64,000 nucleotides of DNA from positions 1 to 64,000 of the forward strand of contig NZ_JAIVMF010000012.1 in assembly GCF_020176715.1 (NCBI RefSeq). The letters run 5' to 3'. Origin of the DNA: Stappia stellulata (GTDB lineage Bacteria; Pseudomonadota; Alphaproteobacteria; Rhizobiales; Stappiaceae). A program made the position numbers and the translations under genes. The notes under the pieces are model-generated. The model did no database searches. It saw only the letters and a program-made list of their open reading frames with translations, and was not told where the DNA came from. This document shows positions 8,624-16,864 of the stretch, piece by piece (position 1 is the first letter of the stretch; the number at the start of each line of letters is the position of its first letter).

Positions 8624-8672
8624 GCGGGATCGAAATTAAACTGCCGGAGGCGATGCGGCAACGGTCGCGCGA

Positions 8673-9056
8673 TCAGGCGCGCGCCGCGATCACCTCGATC
8701 TCGACGACGAATTCGGGCCGGGCAAAGCCCGAGACGATCATCAAGGTGGAGGCCGGCGGCGGGGTGGCGGTAAAGCGGTCGCGGGCCTTCATGTAGCCGG
8801 CCAGATGCTCGCGCCCCGTCACAAAGGCGTTGATGCGCACGATATCGGCGTAGTCCATGCCGGCCGCGCGCAGGATGGCGCCGATGTTTTCAAAGCACAG
8901 CACCGTCTGCGCTTCCGCGCCGTCCGGCACAGTCAGCTCCGGCGAGATGCCGAGCTGGCCGGAACACACCAGCATGCGCGCGCCCGGCGGGACCTCCACC
9001 GCGTGGCTGTAGCGGGCGAAGGGCGGGGCGATTTCCCCTGGCGTGACGGTCTTCAT
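8673..9056 (-). CDS. RidA family enamine/imine deaminase
   Basis: A 127-residue protein of the RidA/YjgF/UK114 family, which hydrolyses reactive enamine and imine intermediates and forms trimers in the cytosol. Visible landmarks are the YSHAVEVPPGARMLVCSGQLG strand region, VCFENIGAILRAAG-like helix (FENIGAILRAAG), and the terminal ARPEFVVEIEVIAA. The usual catalytic Arg region is replaced here by FARPEFVVEIE, typical of the non-RidA subgroups. The ATG at 9056 has ACAGGA just upstream. An ATG at 9071 would add five residues. It sits beside nucleobase-type deaminases, where RidA relatives such as RutC act on aminoacrylate-type intermediates, so a supporting role in that pathway is inferred. Confidence 0.82.
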   Translation of the reverse strand: MKTVTPGEIAPPFARYSHAVEVPPGARMLVCSGQLGISPELTVPDGAEAQTVLCFENIGAILRAAGMDYADIVRINAFVTGREHLAGYMKARDRFTATPPPASTLMIVSGFARPEFVVEIEVIAARA

Positions 9057-9477
9057 CGGTCCTGTCTCCATGCCGCTCGATCGACCCCCACTCTAGGCAA
9101 CCGCGCGCGGGAAGAAATCCCCCGTTTCGCGAATCGGTCTGTTTTCAGGTGTGTTTTCGCGTCAGTGCATGGCGCTTTTTTGTGCGGCGAACCTGAGCTA
9201 GTGTGAAGCGTCGCGGGTTTCGCGATGCGCCGGAACCGCCCGAAATCCGGGCCGGCTGGAGACAGGGTCCCGGCGTGCCGCAGGGAGGCGGAGCGGTCCG
9301 GCGCATGGCATGCCGCTTGCTTTGTCTTTTGCGGAGCGGCGCGCCGGGTTTTTGCAGGAGGGGGCGTTCCCCGAGCGTTGCCGCCACCTTCGCTGCGGAG
9401 GTGGCCAATCATAAAGCGCCGGCCGGTCAACGGCGGGCTGGGTCGATTGAAACAGCTATTTGGAGGCGGAAAGCGCG
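9057..9477. other. Divergent intergenic region between RidA and the NMT1-type ABC operon
   Basis: This 421-base spacer has no convincing gene. It must hold promoters for both directions, but no clear -35/-10 pair stands out. It contains GC-rich inverted repeats, including GGCATGCC at 9307-9314 and CGCGGGTTTCGCG at about 9210. A ribosome-binding GGAGG at 9462-9466 precedes the ATG at 9478. A GAACCTGAG string near 9186 faintly recalls the TPP riboswitch 3' element, but the matching CTGAGA element is absent. Confidence 0.4.
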
Positions 9478-10515
9478 ATGGGGAATTTCTTGAAAACGGG
9501 AGCCGCACGGGCGGCATGCGGTGTTGCGGCGTCGGCGCTGATGGGGCTTGTCGCCGGAGCGGCAAGCGCGCAGGAGAGCGTGACCTTCGGCACCAACTGG
9601 CTGGCCCAGGCCGAACACGGCGGTTTCTACCAGGCGGTCGCGGACGGAACCTATGAGGCCTGCGGTCTCAACGTGACCATCGTGCCGGGCGGGCCGCAGG
9701 TCAACAACCGCGCGCTGATGCTGGCGGGCAAGATGGACTTCCACATGGGTGGCAACATGCTGCAGGCCTTCTATGCGCGGCGCGAGGGCATTCCCGTCGT
9801 GGTGGTCGCGTCGGCGTTCCAGAAGGAGCCGCAGGTCATTCTCACCCATCCCGGCAAATACGAGACCTGGGAGAGCCTGGCGGGAACCGCGCCGCTCATG
9901 ATCGGCGACAACGGCTTTGCCTCCTACTACCAGTGGATGATCTCCGAGTACGGTTTCACCGTCGAGCAGCGGCGTCCCTATACGTTCAACCCGGCGCCCT
10001 TCCTGGCGGACGAGACCGCCGGCCAGCAGGGCTATGTCACCTCCGAGCCCTTCTCGATCCAGCGCGAGGGCGGCTTCATGCCGGATGTCTTCCTGATCGC
10101 GGACTATGGCTTCAACAGCTACTCGACCACGATCGAGGCGATGCAGGACACCATCGCCAACCGGCCCGAGGCGGTGAAGTGCTTCGTCGACGGTTCGGCG
10201 ATCGGCTGGACCAACTACCTCTATGGCGACAATTCAGCGGCCAATGCGCTGATCATGGAGGCCAATCCGGAAATGTCGGCGGAACAGATCGATTTCTCCA
10301 TCGCGCAGATGAAGGAATACGGCATCGTCGATTCCGGAGATGCGGAAACGCTGGGCATCGGCGCGATGACCGACGAGCGCAACGCCGATTTCTACGCCAA
10401 GATGGTCAAGGCCGGCGTCATCGAGGACGGCATCGACATCAAGGAAAGCTACACGCTCGAGTTCATCAACAAGGGCGTGGGTCTGGACCTCAAGAAAAAA
10501 CTGACCGGAAACTGA
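9478..10515 (+). CDS. ABC transporter substrate-binding protein, NMT1/THI5-like
   Basis: A 345-residue periplasmic binding protein. Residues 1-31 are a signal peptide (MGNFLKTGAARAACG..., cleavage after ASA). The mature protein begins QESVTFGTNWLAQAEHGGFYQAVADG, the diagnostic start of the NMT1/SsuA family. Members bind pyrimidines (HMP or formylaminopyrimidine), sulfonates, nitrate or other small N/S compounds. The ATG at 9478 is preceded by GGAGG 11 bases upstream. A TTG further upstream would add six residues. It heads an operon with the ATPase, permease, a cytosine-deaminase-like enzyme and an FAD oxidoreductase, so a heterocyclic nitrogen substrate is inferred. Confidence 0.88.
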   Translation: MGNFLKTGAARAACGVAASALMGLVAGAASAQESVTFGTNWLAQAEHGGFYQAVADGTYEACGLNVTIVPGGPQVNNRALMLAGKMDFHMGGNMLQAFYARREGIPVVVVASAFQKEPQVILTHPGKYETWESLAGTAPLMIGDNGFASYYQWMISEYGFTVEQRRPYTFNPAPFLADETAGQQGYVTSEPFSIQREGGFMPDVFLIADYGFNSYSTTIEAMQDTIANRPEAVKCFVDGSAIGWTNYLYGDNSAANALIMEANPEMSAEQIDFSIAQMKEYGIVDSGDAETLGIGAMTDERNADFYAKMVKAGVIEDGIDIKESYTLEFINKGVGLDLKKKLTGN

Positions 10516-10576
10516 GCGGCGTGTTGATCCTGACCACAGAACGCGCAAGGGATCGCGACGCGGTGGAGGCACCGAC

Positions 10577-11386
10577 GTGACACTCGCGTCCTCACGACGT
10601 GCGGGCGAGACGGCCGGAACGGTCGTCTCGCTGCAGAATGTCTCCAAGACCTTTTCCAACGCGACGGTCGCGCTCAAGGACATGTCGCTGAGCATCCGGC
10701 AGGGAGAGTTCGTCAGCCTGCTGGGTCCGTCGGGCTGCGGCAAGTCGACGGCACTCAGGATCGTCGCCGGCCTGTCGAGCCCGAGCGCCGGGCGTCTCGT
10801 CTGGCCGGGCGAACGGCCGGGGCAAAAGGATCACGACATCAGCTTCGTGTTCCAGGAGCCGACCCTGATGCCTTGGGCGACGGTTTTCGCCAATGTGCAT
10901 CTGCCGCTCAAGCTGAAGGGCGAGAGCGCCCGCGTCGCCCGCGACCGGGTGATGGAGGCGCTTGAGATGGTCGGTCTGGAGGGATTTGCTGAGAGCTATC
11001 CGCGCGAATTGTCCGGCGGCATGAAGATGCGGGTCTCGATTGCCCGTGCCCTGGTGACCAAGCCGAAACTGCTGTTGATGGACGAGCCCTTCGCGGCCCT
11101 CGACGAGATCACCCGCTTCCGGCTCAACAACGACCTGTTGCGCCTGTGGGAGGAGTTCGGCTGGACGGTGGTCTTCGTGACGCATTCCGTGTTCGAGAGC
11201 GTCTATCTGTCGAACCGGATCGTGATCATGGCCGCGCGCCCGGGGCGCGTCGTCGCCGATCTCGATGTCGATGCGCCCTATCCGCGCGGCGAGGAGTTCC
11301 GGACCTCGCATCTGTATTCCGACCACTGCCGGCGGGCCTCCGACGCGCTGCAGGCGGCTATGGCCGGCGAGGCGCCGGACGCATGA
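10577..11386 (+). CDS. ABC transporter ATP-binding protein (SsuB/TauB type)
   Basis: A 269-residue cytoplasmic ATPase that powers the NMT1-type importer. Walker A is GPSGCGKST (residues 50-58), the Q-loop is FVFQEP, the signature is LSGGMKMRVSIARAL, Walker B is LLLMDEPFAALDE and the switch is THSVFE. The start is a GTG at 10577, supported by GGAGG seven bases upstream. The downstream permease ATG comes 14 bases after the stop. The LSGGM signature with the LMPWATVFANV segment is usual for the SsuB/TauB/NrtD branch that partners NMT1-type binding proteins. Confidence 0.92.
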   Translation: MTLASSRRAGETAGTVVSLQNVSKTFSNATVALKDMSLSIRQGEFVSLLGPSGCGKSTALRIVAGLSSPSAGRLVWPGERPGQKDHDISFVFQEPTLMPWATVFANVHLPLKLKGESARVARDRVMEALEMVGLEGFAESYPRELSGGMKMRVSIARALVTKPKLLLMDEPFAALDEITRFRLNNDLLRLWEEFGWTVVFVTHSVFESVYLSNRIVIMAARPGRVVADLDVDAPYPRGEEFRTSHLYSDHCRRASDALQAAMAGEAPDA

Positions 11387-11399
11387 GGGGAAAGACGCG

Positions 11400-12272
11400 A
11401 TGACCGCAGACACCGAACCGGATCGCCTGGCAGCGGCGGCGCTGCCGCCGCTGGATGCGGCGGAAGCCGGCAAGCTCCGGCGCGCGCGGATCGACCGGAT
11501 CGCGCGCTGGGCGCTCCCGGCCGTGGTTATGATCGCCACCATCGCCGGCTGGCAATGGTATGTGGATGCCTATCAGGTGCCGCATTACATCCTGCCCGGA
11601 CCCGACCGCGTGGTCGCAGCCCTCCTTCAGGACTGGCCGACGCTGTGGCCGGCGCTTCTCGTCACGCTGCAGATCACCCTCGGCGCGCTGGTCATCGCCA
11701 CCATCGGCGGCGTCGGCCTGGCGGTGCTCTTCGCCCAGTCGAAATGGGTGGAGATGTCCTTCTTCCCCTACGCGGTGATCCTGCAGGTGACACCGGTGAT
11801 CGTGATCGCGCCGCTGATCTTCATCTATGTGCCGTCCAAGATCGTGGGCTTGCTGATCTGTGCCTGGATCGTTGCCTTCTTCCCGATCCTGTCGAACACG
11901 ACGCTCGGGCTGAATTCCGCCGATCACAACCTGCGCAACCTGTTCCAGCTCTATGGCGCCAGCCGGTGGCAGACCCTGTGGCACCTGCGGCTTCCCTCCG
12001 CGCTGCCGTATTTCCTCGGCGGGCTGAAGATCGCCGGCGGCCTGTCGCTGATCGGCGCCATCGTCGCCGAATTCGTCGCCGGCACCGGCGGGCTCGGGTC
12101 GGGGCTGGCGTTCAAGATCCTGGAGGCGAGCTACCGGCTCAACATCCCGCGCATGTTCGCGGCCATCGTGCTGATCTCGCTCACCGGGATCGTGATCTTC
12201 GCGAGCCTGAGCATCCTGTCGCATTTGATGTTGCGGCGCTGGCACGAAAGCGCGATCAAACGGGATGGCTGA
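11400..12272 (+). CDS. ABC transporter permease (SsuC/TauC type)
   Basis: A 290-residue inner-membrane permease with about six helices. An N-terminal cytoplasmic leader (residues 1-40) precedes the first helix (ALPAVVMIATIAGW). The EAA loop that contacts the ATPase reads LRNLFQLYGASRWQTLWHLRLPSALPYFLGG at about residues 180-210. The AGGGGAAAGACGCG segment upstream of 11400 fixes the start. The 3' end overlaps the amidohydrolase start by 8 bases, so transport and deamination are translationally linked. This is the third part of a complete importer. Confidence 0.92.
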   Translation: MTADTEPDRLAAAALPPLDAAEAGKLRRARIDRIARWALPAVVMIATIAGWQWYVDAYQVPHYILPGPDRVVAALLQDWPTLWPALLVTLQITLGALVIATIGGVGLAVLFAQSKWVEMSFFPYAVILQVTPVIVIAPLIFIYVPSKIVGLLICAWIVAFFPILSNTTLGLNSADHNLRNLFQLYGASRWQTLWHLRLPSALPYFLGGLKIAGGLSLIGAIVAEFVAGTGGLGSGLAFKILEASYRLNIPRMFAAIVLISLTGIVIFASLSILSHLMLRRWHESAIKRDG

Positions 12273-13608
12273 CGCAATCGACACACACGAGATTCCCCGG
12301 GGCGAGGGCCCGGTGCTGCTGGCAAACGCGACGCTTCCAAGCGCCGTCACCGCCGGCATCCTCAACCACATCGGCGACGGGCTGGGGCGCGCGGACATCC
12401 TGATCGACAAGGGCGAGGTCGCGGCAATAGCGCCCTGCGGCGAATTGATCGAATACGGCGATGCGAAACGGATCGATCTCGACGGCGGGCTGGTCCTGCC
12501 GGGTCTGGTCGACATGCACACCCATCTCGACAAGGGACATATCTGGGCCCGCCGGCCCAATCCCGATGGCAGTTTCGACGGCGCGCTCGAGGCGGTGAAA
12601 TCGGACCGTGAGGCGCAGTGGTCGGCCGAGGACGTGCGCCGGCGCATGTCCTTCGCACTGGCCTGCGCCCATACCCATGGCACGGTCTTGATGCGCACCC
12701 ATCTCGACAGCATTCCGCCGCAGGACGGCATCAGCTGGGAGGTGTTCAAGGACGTGCGGCGCGACTGGGCCGACCGCATCGACCTGCAGGCCTCCGCCCT
12801 CTTCGGGATCGACGGTCTGGAAGATCCGGCGTTCCTGCCGGCAATCGCCGACCGGGTGGCGGAGGCCGGCGGCGTGCTCGGCGCCGTCACCTTCATGATC
12901 GACGGGCTGGAGACCCATGTCGAGGCAATGTTCCGCGCCGCGCAGGCCCGCGGCCTGGCGCTCGACTTCCATGTGGACGAGACCGCCGACCCGAATGCGG
13001 ATTCCTTGAGGATCATCGCCGAGACCGCCATCCGCACGCGATTTTCCGGCCAGATCGTCTGCGGCCATTGCTGCTCGCTGGCGCGGCAACCGGATGATGC
13101 GGTCGACCGGACGCTCGATCTCGTGGCCCGCGCCGGGATCGGCGTTGTCAGCCTGCCGCTTTGCAACATGTATCTGATGGACCGGGCGGGCGGGCGCACG
13201 CCGCGCTGGCGCGGGGTGACGCTGCTGCACGAGATGAAGGCGCGCGGCATTCCCGTCGCGGTTGCCTCCGACAACACGCGCGATCCCTTCTATGCCTATG
13301 GCGATCTCGACATGGTGGAGGTCTATGCCCAGGCGGTGCGGATCCTGCATCTCGATCATCCCTCCGGCGACTGGATCCGCGCGGCCACGTCGACGCCGGC
13401 GGGACTTCTGGGCGACAGCACGCGCGGGCGGCTCGACGTCGGATCGCCGGCCGACATGATTGTCTTTGCGGCGAGAAACTGGAACGAACTGATTGCACGA
13501 CCGGGCGGAGCGCGTACCGTCCTGCGTGGGGGACGGGCGATTTCGCGGACGCTTCCCGACTACCGCGAACTCGACGATCTCATGGCGAGCAAGGATCTGG
13601 GGATTTAG
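12265..13608 (+). CDS. Cytosine deaminase-like amidohydrolase
   Basis: A 447-residue metal-dependent deaminase of the CodA-like amidohydrolase group. Metal-binding features are GLVDMHTHLDKGHIW (about residues 75-90), a second pair in RTHLDS, DFHVDETAD (about 233-241), CGHCCSL and VASDNTRDPF near the C-terminal aspartate. Length and order fit cytosine/isoguanine deaminases, which release ammonia from an exocyclic amino group. The real substrate may be another amino-pyrimidine or triazine. It overlaps the permease gene by 8 bases and is followed after 4 bases by the FAD oxidoreductase, strongly indicating a single catabolic operon with the importer. Confidence 0.82.
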   Translation: MADAIDTHEIPRGEGPVLLANATLPSAVTAGILNHIGDGLGRADILIDKGEVAAIAPCGELIEYGDAKRIDLDGGLVLPGLVDMHTHLDKGHIWARRPNPDGSFDGALEAVKSDREAQWSAEDVRRRMSFALACAHTHGTVLMRTHLDSIPPQDGISWEVFKDVRRDWADRIDLQASALFGIDGLEDPAFLPAIADRVAEAGGVLGAVTFMIDGLETHVEAMFRAAQARGLALDFHVDETADPNADSLRIIAETAIRTRFSGQIVCGHCCSLARQPDDAVDRTLDLVARAGIGVVSLPLCNMYLMDRAGGRTPRWRGVTLLHEMKARGIPVAVASDNTRDPFYAYGDLDMVEVYAQAVRILHLDHPSGDWIRAATSTPAGLLGDSTRGRLDVGSPADMIVFAARNWNELIARPGGARTVLRGGRAISRTLPDYRELDDLMASKDLGI

Positions 13609-13612
13609 GAAT

Positions 13613-15010
13613 ATGAGCGACATTGCCGCGGTAAAGGCCGCCCTCGAAGGCCTGGCCATCGAAGACAATCCGCAGATCGTGCGGCAGAAAAGCCGGGATT
13701 TCTTCTGGTATTCGCCGGTTCTCAAGCGCCAGCTCGACGAGGTGACGGCGGACATCGTGGTCAATGCCACAAGCGAGGCGGATGTGATCCGCGTGCTCAA
13801 GGCCTGCTACGCGCATGACGTGCCGGTGACCACGCGCGGCGCCGGCACCGGCAACTACGGCCAGGCGATGCCCCTGTCGGGCGGGGTGGTGCTCAATCTC
13901 GCCGAGATGAACAAGGTGCTGGAGGTCGCGCGCGGCAGCGTGCGTGCCGAGGCCGGCGCCATCATGTCGGCCATCGACGCCGCCGCGCACGAGAGCGGAC
14001 AGGAACTCAGGATGCACCCTTCCACCCATCGCACCGCGACGATCGGCGGCTTCGTCGCCGGCGGATCGGGCGGGATCGGGTCGATCAACTGGGGCGGCTT
14101 GCGCGATTTCGGCAATATCCTCTCCCTGCGCGTGGTCACCATGGAGGAGGAGCCGCGCGTCCTGACGCTGTCCGGCTCCGACCTGCACAAGGTCAGCCAT
14201 GCCTATGGCACCAACGGCATCATCACCGAGGTGACCATGCCGCTGACCGCGTCCTACGACTGGGTCGATGTGCTGGTCGGCTTCGAGAGCTTCGCCGATG
14301 CGGCCTCTTTCGCCGATGCGCTGGCCAATCAGGACGGCATCCTGACCAAGGAGATCGCGCCGATCTCCGCGCCGATCCCGCATGCGTATTTCCTGCGGCA
14401 CAAGAAGTTCCTGCGCTCCAGCCAGTCGGTCTGCGCGATCATGGTGGCGCCCTTCGCGATGGATGCCTTTTCCGCCTTCCTGGCGCGGCGGGCGGGGGCG
14501 GAGCTCGTCTATCGCTCCGACGAGGCATCGCAGAGCGATCTGAAGAGCCTGCCGCCGGTGCCGGAACTGACCTGGAACCACACGACGCTGCGCGGTCTCA
14601 GGGTCGATCCGACGATCACCTACCTGCAGGTGCTCTATCCCTTCCCCGACCATGTGAAGAAGGCGGTGCAGCTCGCCGAACTCTTCGGCGACGAGGTGCT
14701 CGGGCATCTGGAGTTCGTGCGGTTCGACGGCAAGATTACCTGTTTCGGCCTTCCGATCGTGCGCTACACCACCGAGGAGCGGCTCGACGAGATCATCCGG
14801 ATCCACGAGGATCACGGTTGCCCGATCTTCAATCCGCACCGCTATACGCTGGAAGAGGGCGGCATGAAGCAGACCGACGCGGTGCAGCTCGCCTTCAAGA
14901 AGGAAGCCGACCCGAAGGGGCTGCTCAACCCCGGCAAGATGATCGCCTGGGAGAACCCGGACTTCGATTTCTCGTCGAACCAGACTTATCTCTTCCCCGG
15001 CCTGTCCTGA
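13613..15010 (+). CDS. FAD-binding oxidoreductase (GlcD/vanillyl-alcohol oxidase type)
   Basis: A 465-residue flavoprotein of the FAD-binding type 4 family. The flavin pyrophosphate segment reads PVTTRGAGTGNYGQAMPLSGGVVLN (about residues 67-91 in outline), with GGFVAGGSGGIGS near 145. The C-terminus ends with GLLNPGKMI, the hallmark of GlcD/D-lactate dehydrogenase-type enzymes. Family members oxidise 2-hydroxyacids, aldonolactones or alcohols, passing electrons to quinone, cytochrome or oxygen. The substrate is not visible. The ATG at 13613 follows the amidohydrolase stop by 4 bases and the Shine-Dalgarno AGGA is very close, suggesting coupling. It probably oxidises the deaminated product of the operon. 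Confidence 0.82.
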   Translation: MSDIAAVKAALEGLAIEDNPQIVRQKSRDFFWYSPVLKRQLDEVTADIVVNATSEADVIRVLKACYAHDVPVTTRGAGTGNYGQAMPLSGGVVLNLAEMNKVLEVARGSVRAEAGAIMSAIDAAAHESGQELRMHPSTHRTATIGGFVAGGSGGIGSINWGGLRDFGNILSLRVVTMEEEPRVLTLSGSDLHKVSHAYGTNGIITEVTMPLTASYDWVDVLVGFESFADAASFADALANQDGILTKEIAPISAPIPHAYFLRHKKFLRSSQSVCAIMVAPFAMDAFSAFLARRAGAELVYRSDEASQSDLKSLPPVPELTWNHTTLRGLRVDPTITYLQVLYPFPDHVKKAVQLAELFGDEVLGHLEFVRFDGKITCFGLPIVRYTTEERLDEIIRIHEDHGCPIFNPHRYTLEEGGMKQTDAVQLAFKKEADPKGLLNPGKMIAWENPDFDFSSNQTYLFPGLS

Positions 15011-15023
15011 GGGCGCGGACGCG

Positions 15024-15605
15024 ATGCGGGTTCTCCTGATCTACGCCCATCCGGTCGAGACCAGCTTTTGCGCGGCACTCAAGGAGCGCGCGCTGAAGAC
15101 GCTCGTTGCGAACGGGCATTCGGTGGAGGTGCTCGACCTCTACGAACAGGGTTTTGATCCGGTCCTGAGCCGCGCGGAGCGGCTCGCCTATCACGATGTG
15201 CCGGAAAACCGGGAGAGCGTTGCAGCCGAGGTCGAGCAGCTGCAGCGCGCCGAGGCGCTGGTCCTCGTCTATCCGGTGTGGAATTTCGGCTTTCCGGCGA
15301 TCCTGAAGGGCTATTTCGACCGGGTGTTCCTGCCGGGGGTCTCGTTCCGCATGGAGAACGGACGGGTAAAGCCGAACCTGCAGCACATCAACCGGCTCGT
15401 CGCCATCACCACCTACGGCGGGCCGCGCTGGCGCGCCTTCTTCCTTGGCGATCCGCCCCGGCGCATCGTGCGGCGGGTGCTGCGCTCGCTGGTCGCGCCG
15501 GCCGCGCGCCTCGCCTATCTCGCCCTTTACGATCTCAACCGCGCGGACGATGCCGCCCGCACGGCGTTTCTCGACCGCGTCGAGGCGGACATGGCCCGGC
15601 TCTAG
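15024..15605 (+). CDS. NAD(P)H-dependent oxidoreductase, flavodoxin-like fold (first copy)
   Basis: A 193-residue flavoprotein of the NQO/MdaB family, cytosolic. It begins MRVLLIYAHPVETSFCAALKERAL, the flavodoxin-like first strand with AHP-xxS-F, and contains LVLVYPVWNFGFPAILKGYFDRVFLPG, the flavin-contact and dimer region. It is followed 11 bases later by a paralogue with the same fold, so a local duplication is likely. In this operon it may supply reducing power or reduce a quinoid or nitrogen-heterocycle intermediate. NAD(P)H:quinone reduction is the generic family reaction. The start lies 13 bases after the FAD oxidoreductase stop. Confidence 0.85.
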   Translation: MRVLLIYAHPVETSFCAALKERALKTLVANGHSVEVLDLYEQGFDPVLSRAERLAYHDVPENRESVAAEVEQLQRAEALVLVYPVWNFGFPAILKGYFDRVFLPGVSFRMENGRVKPNLQHINRLVAITTYGGPRWRAFFLGDPPRRIVRRVLRSLVAPAARLAYLALYDLNRADDAARTAFLDRVEADMARL

Positions 15606-15616
15606 AAAGTTCCAGC

Positions 15617-16204
15617 ATGCGCATCCTGATCGTTCAGTGTCATCCAAGCGCGGAAAGCTTCGGCGCCAGCCTCGCCGAGACGGTTTGCAAGACGCTGGCC
15701 GACGGCGGACACGAGCTGCGCGTCACGGATCTCTATGCCAGCCGTTTCGATCCGGTGATGCTCGAGCCGGAGTGGCTTCGCTACAATGACGCGGAGCTGA
15801 ACCGGGCGCCGGTCGAGCGCCATGTCGACGACATCCTGTGGGCGGAGGCGCTGGTTTTCGTCTATCCGACTTGGTGGTTCGGCCTGCCGGCGATGCTGAA
15901 GGGCTATCTCGACCGCGTCTGGGTGCCGCATGTCACCTTCGAGATCCCGACAGCGACCAGCCCGATGCGCCCGCGCATGCAGCATATCGGCCGCATCAGT
16001 GTGGTCACCACCTGCGGCGCGTCCTGGCTGGTGTCGAAGCTGATGGGCGAGCCCGGTCGCAAGACCGTCCTGCGCGGCATTCGCGCGCTCTGCGCGCCGC
16101 GCTGCAAGACCAAATATCTGGCGCATTACAACATGGACAGTTCGACGCCGGAAAGCCGCGCGCGCTTCCTGCAGCGCGTCGAGACGTTTTTTTCCCGCTG
16201 GTAG
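15617..16204 (+). CDS. NAD(P)H-dependent oxidoreductase, flavodoxin-like fold (second copy)
   Basis: A 195-residue paralogue of the preceding gene. Shared segments are MRILIVQCHPSAESFGASLAE, YASRFDPVM, LVFVYPTWWFGLPAMLKGYLDRVWVPH, and a C-terminal region rich in Arg/Cys before the final helix. The ATG at 15617 is where the family starts. A longer frame upstream is antisense noise within the first copy. The pair may act as a heterodimer or on different substrates. It is the last catabolic gene of the plus-strand run. A perfect GC palindrome (16223-16236) lies just behind it and a MarR regulator follows. Confidence 0.85.
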   Translation: MRILIVQCHPSAESFGASLAETVCKTLADGGHELRVTDLYASRFDPVMLEPEWLRYNDAELNRAPVERHVDDILWAEALVFVYPTWWFGLPAMLKGYLDRVWVPHVTFEIPTATSPMRPRMQHIGRISVVTTCGASWLVSKLMGEPGRKTVLRGIRALCAPRCKTKYLAHYNMDSSTPESRARFLQRVETFFSRW

Positions 16205-16222
16205 GCCGGCTTGCGGGAGATT

Positions 16223-16236
16223 GGCGCCCGGGCGCC
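16223..16236. terminator. GC palindrome after the oxidoreductase pair, possible terminator hairpin
   Basis: GGCGCCCGGGCGCC is a perfect 14-bp palindrome, 18 bases after the stop of the second oxidoreductase. It can be lengthened by a T-G and a T-A pair. No T-run follows, so an intrinsic terminator is not certain. Confidence 0.3.
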
Positions 16237-16371
16237 GAAAGCCTTTGATCGCAAGGGCGGGCACGTGCATCCTCACGGTTGCGAATCCGACCGTTGCGGC
16301 GCAGCCGGCGCGTGCTTTCCGCAAGGTCGGGTGTCATCTTGCGGTCATTTGCCGGCGTTAGAAGTTGTGGC

Positions 16372-16845
16372 ATGGCATTCAATTTCAAGAAAAGCGTGAC
16401 GTTCCGTCTGGCGCAGGCCGCCAAGGCCCATCGCGCGCGCGCCGGAACGCATCTTGCCCGGATCGGATTGCATCCGGGCCAGGAAACCGTCCTGAAGATC
16501 CTCGTGGATAACGACGGGCAGACGATGAGCCAGCTTGCCGCGACGCTCGCCGTCCAGCCGCCGACGGTCACCAAGATGGTGACGCGGCTCTCCGCGCAAG
16601 GGTTCCTGCGCCGCGCCGCATCCGAGGCCGACGGGCGGCTTGCCCGTGTGTTTCTCACCGAGGAGGGGCGCGCGCTGGTCGCGACCATCGACACGTCCTG
16701 GAAACGGCTCGAGCGCGAGGCACTGGTCGGGCTCGACGAGAAGGACCGCAAGAAGCTGCGCAAGCTGCTGCGCCAGATCGAGAAGAACCTCGGCTCGCGC
16801 ACGGTCGATGAGGTCGATGCGGAGGACGGCGAGCCCGGCGCCTGA
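16372..16845 (+). CDS. MarR family transcriptional regulator
   Basis: A 157-residue winged-helix repressor of the MarR family. The recognition region reads GQTMSQLAATLAVQPPTVTKMVTRLSAQGFLRRAASEADGR (about residues 45-85), followed by the wing RLARVFLTEEGRALV and a C-terminal dimerisation helix. The ATG at 16372 gives a normal-length protein. It lies downstream of the nitrogen-heterocycle operon on the same strand, after a 167-base spacer, and converges on the chromate transporter gene (19 bases between ends). MarR proteins typically respond to small aromatic or phenolic ligands, so it may regulate the neighbouring oxidoreductases. Confidence 0.88.
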   Translation: MAFNFKKSVTFRLAQAAKAHRARAGTHLARIGLHPGQETVLKILVDNDGQTMSQLAATLAVQPPTVTKMVTRLSAQGFLRRAASEADGRLARVFLTEEGRALVATIDTSWKRLEREALVGLDEKDRKKLRKLLRQIEKNLGSRTVDEVDAEDGEPGA

Positions 16846-16864
16846 ACCGGGCCGGGCGTCGTCC

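Noticed and set aside
9170-9200. GAACCTGAG resembling the 3' element of the TPP riboswitch before an NMT1-type importer
   Set aside because: The required upstream CTGAGA element and pairing arms are absent; the resemblance is limited to a few bases.
9298-9316. CGGCGCATGGCATGCCGC as a second copy of the 8604 palindrome
   Set aside because: Only the GGCATGCC core is palindromic and the flanks do not match, so it is mentioned as a possible relative but not called as an operator.
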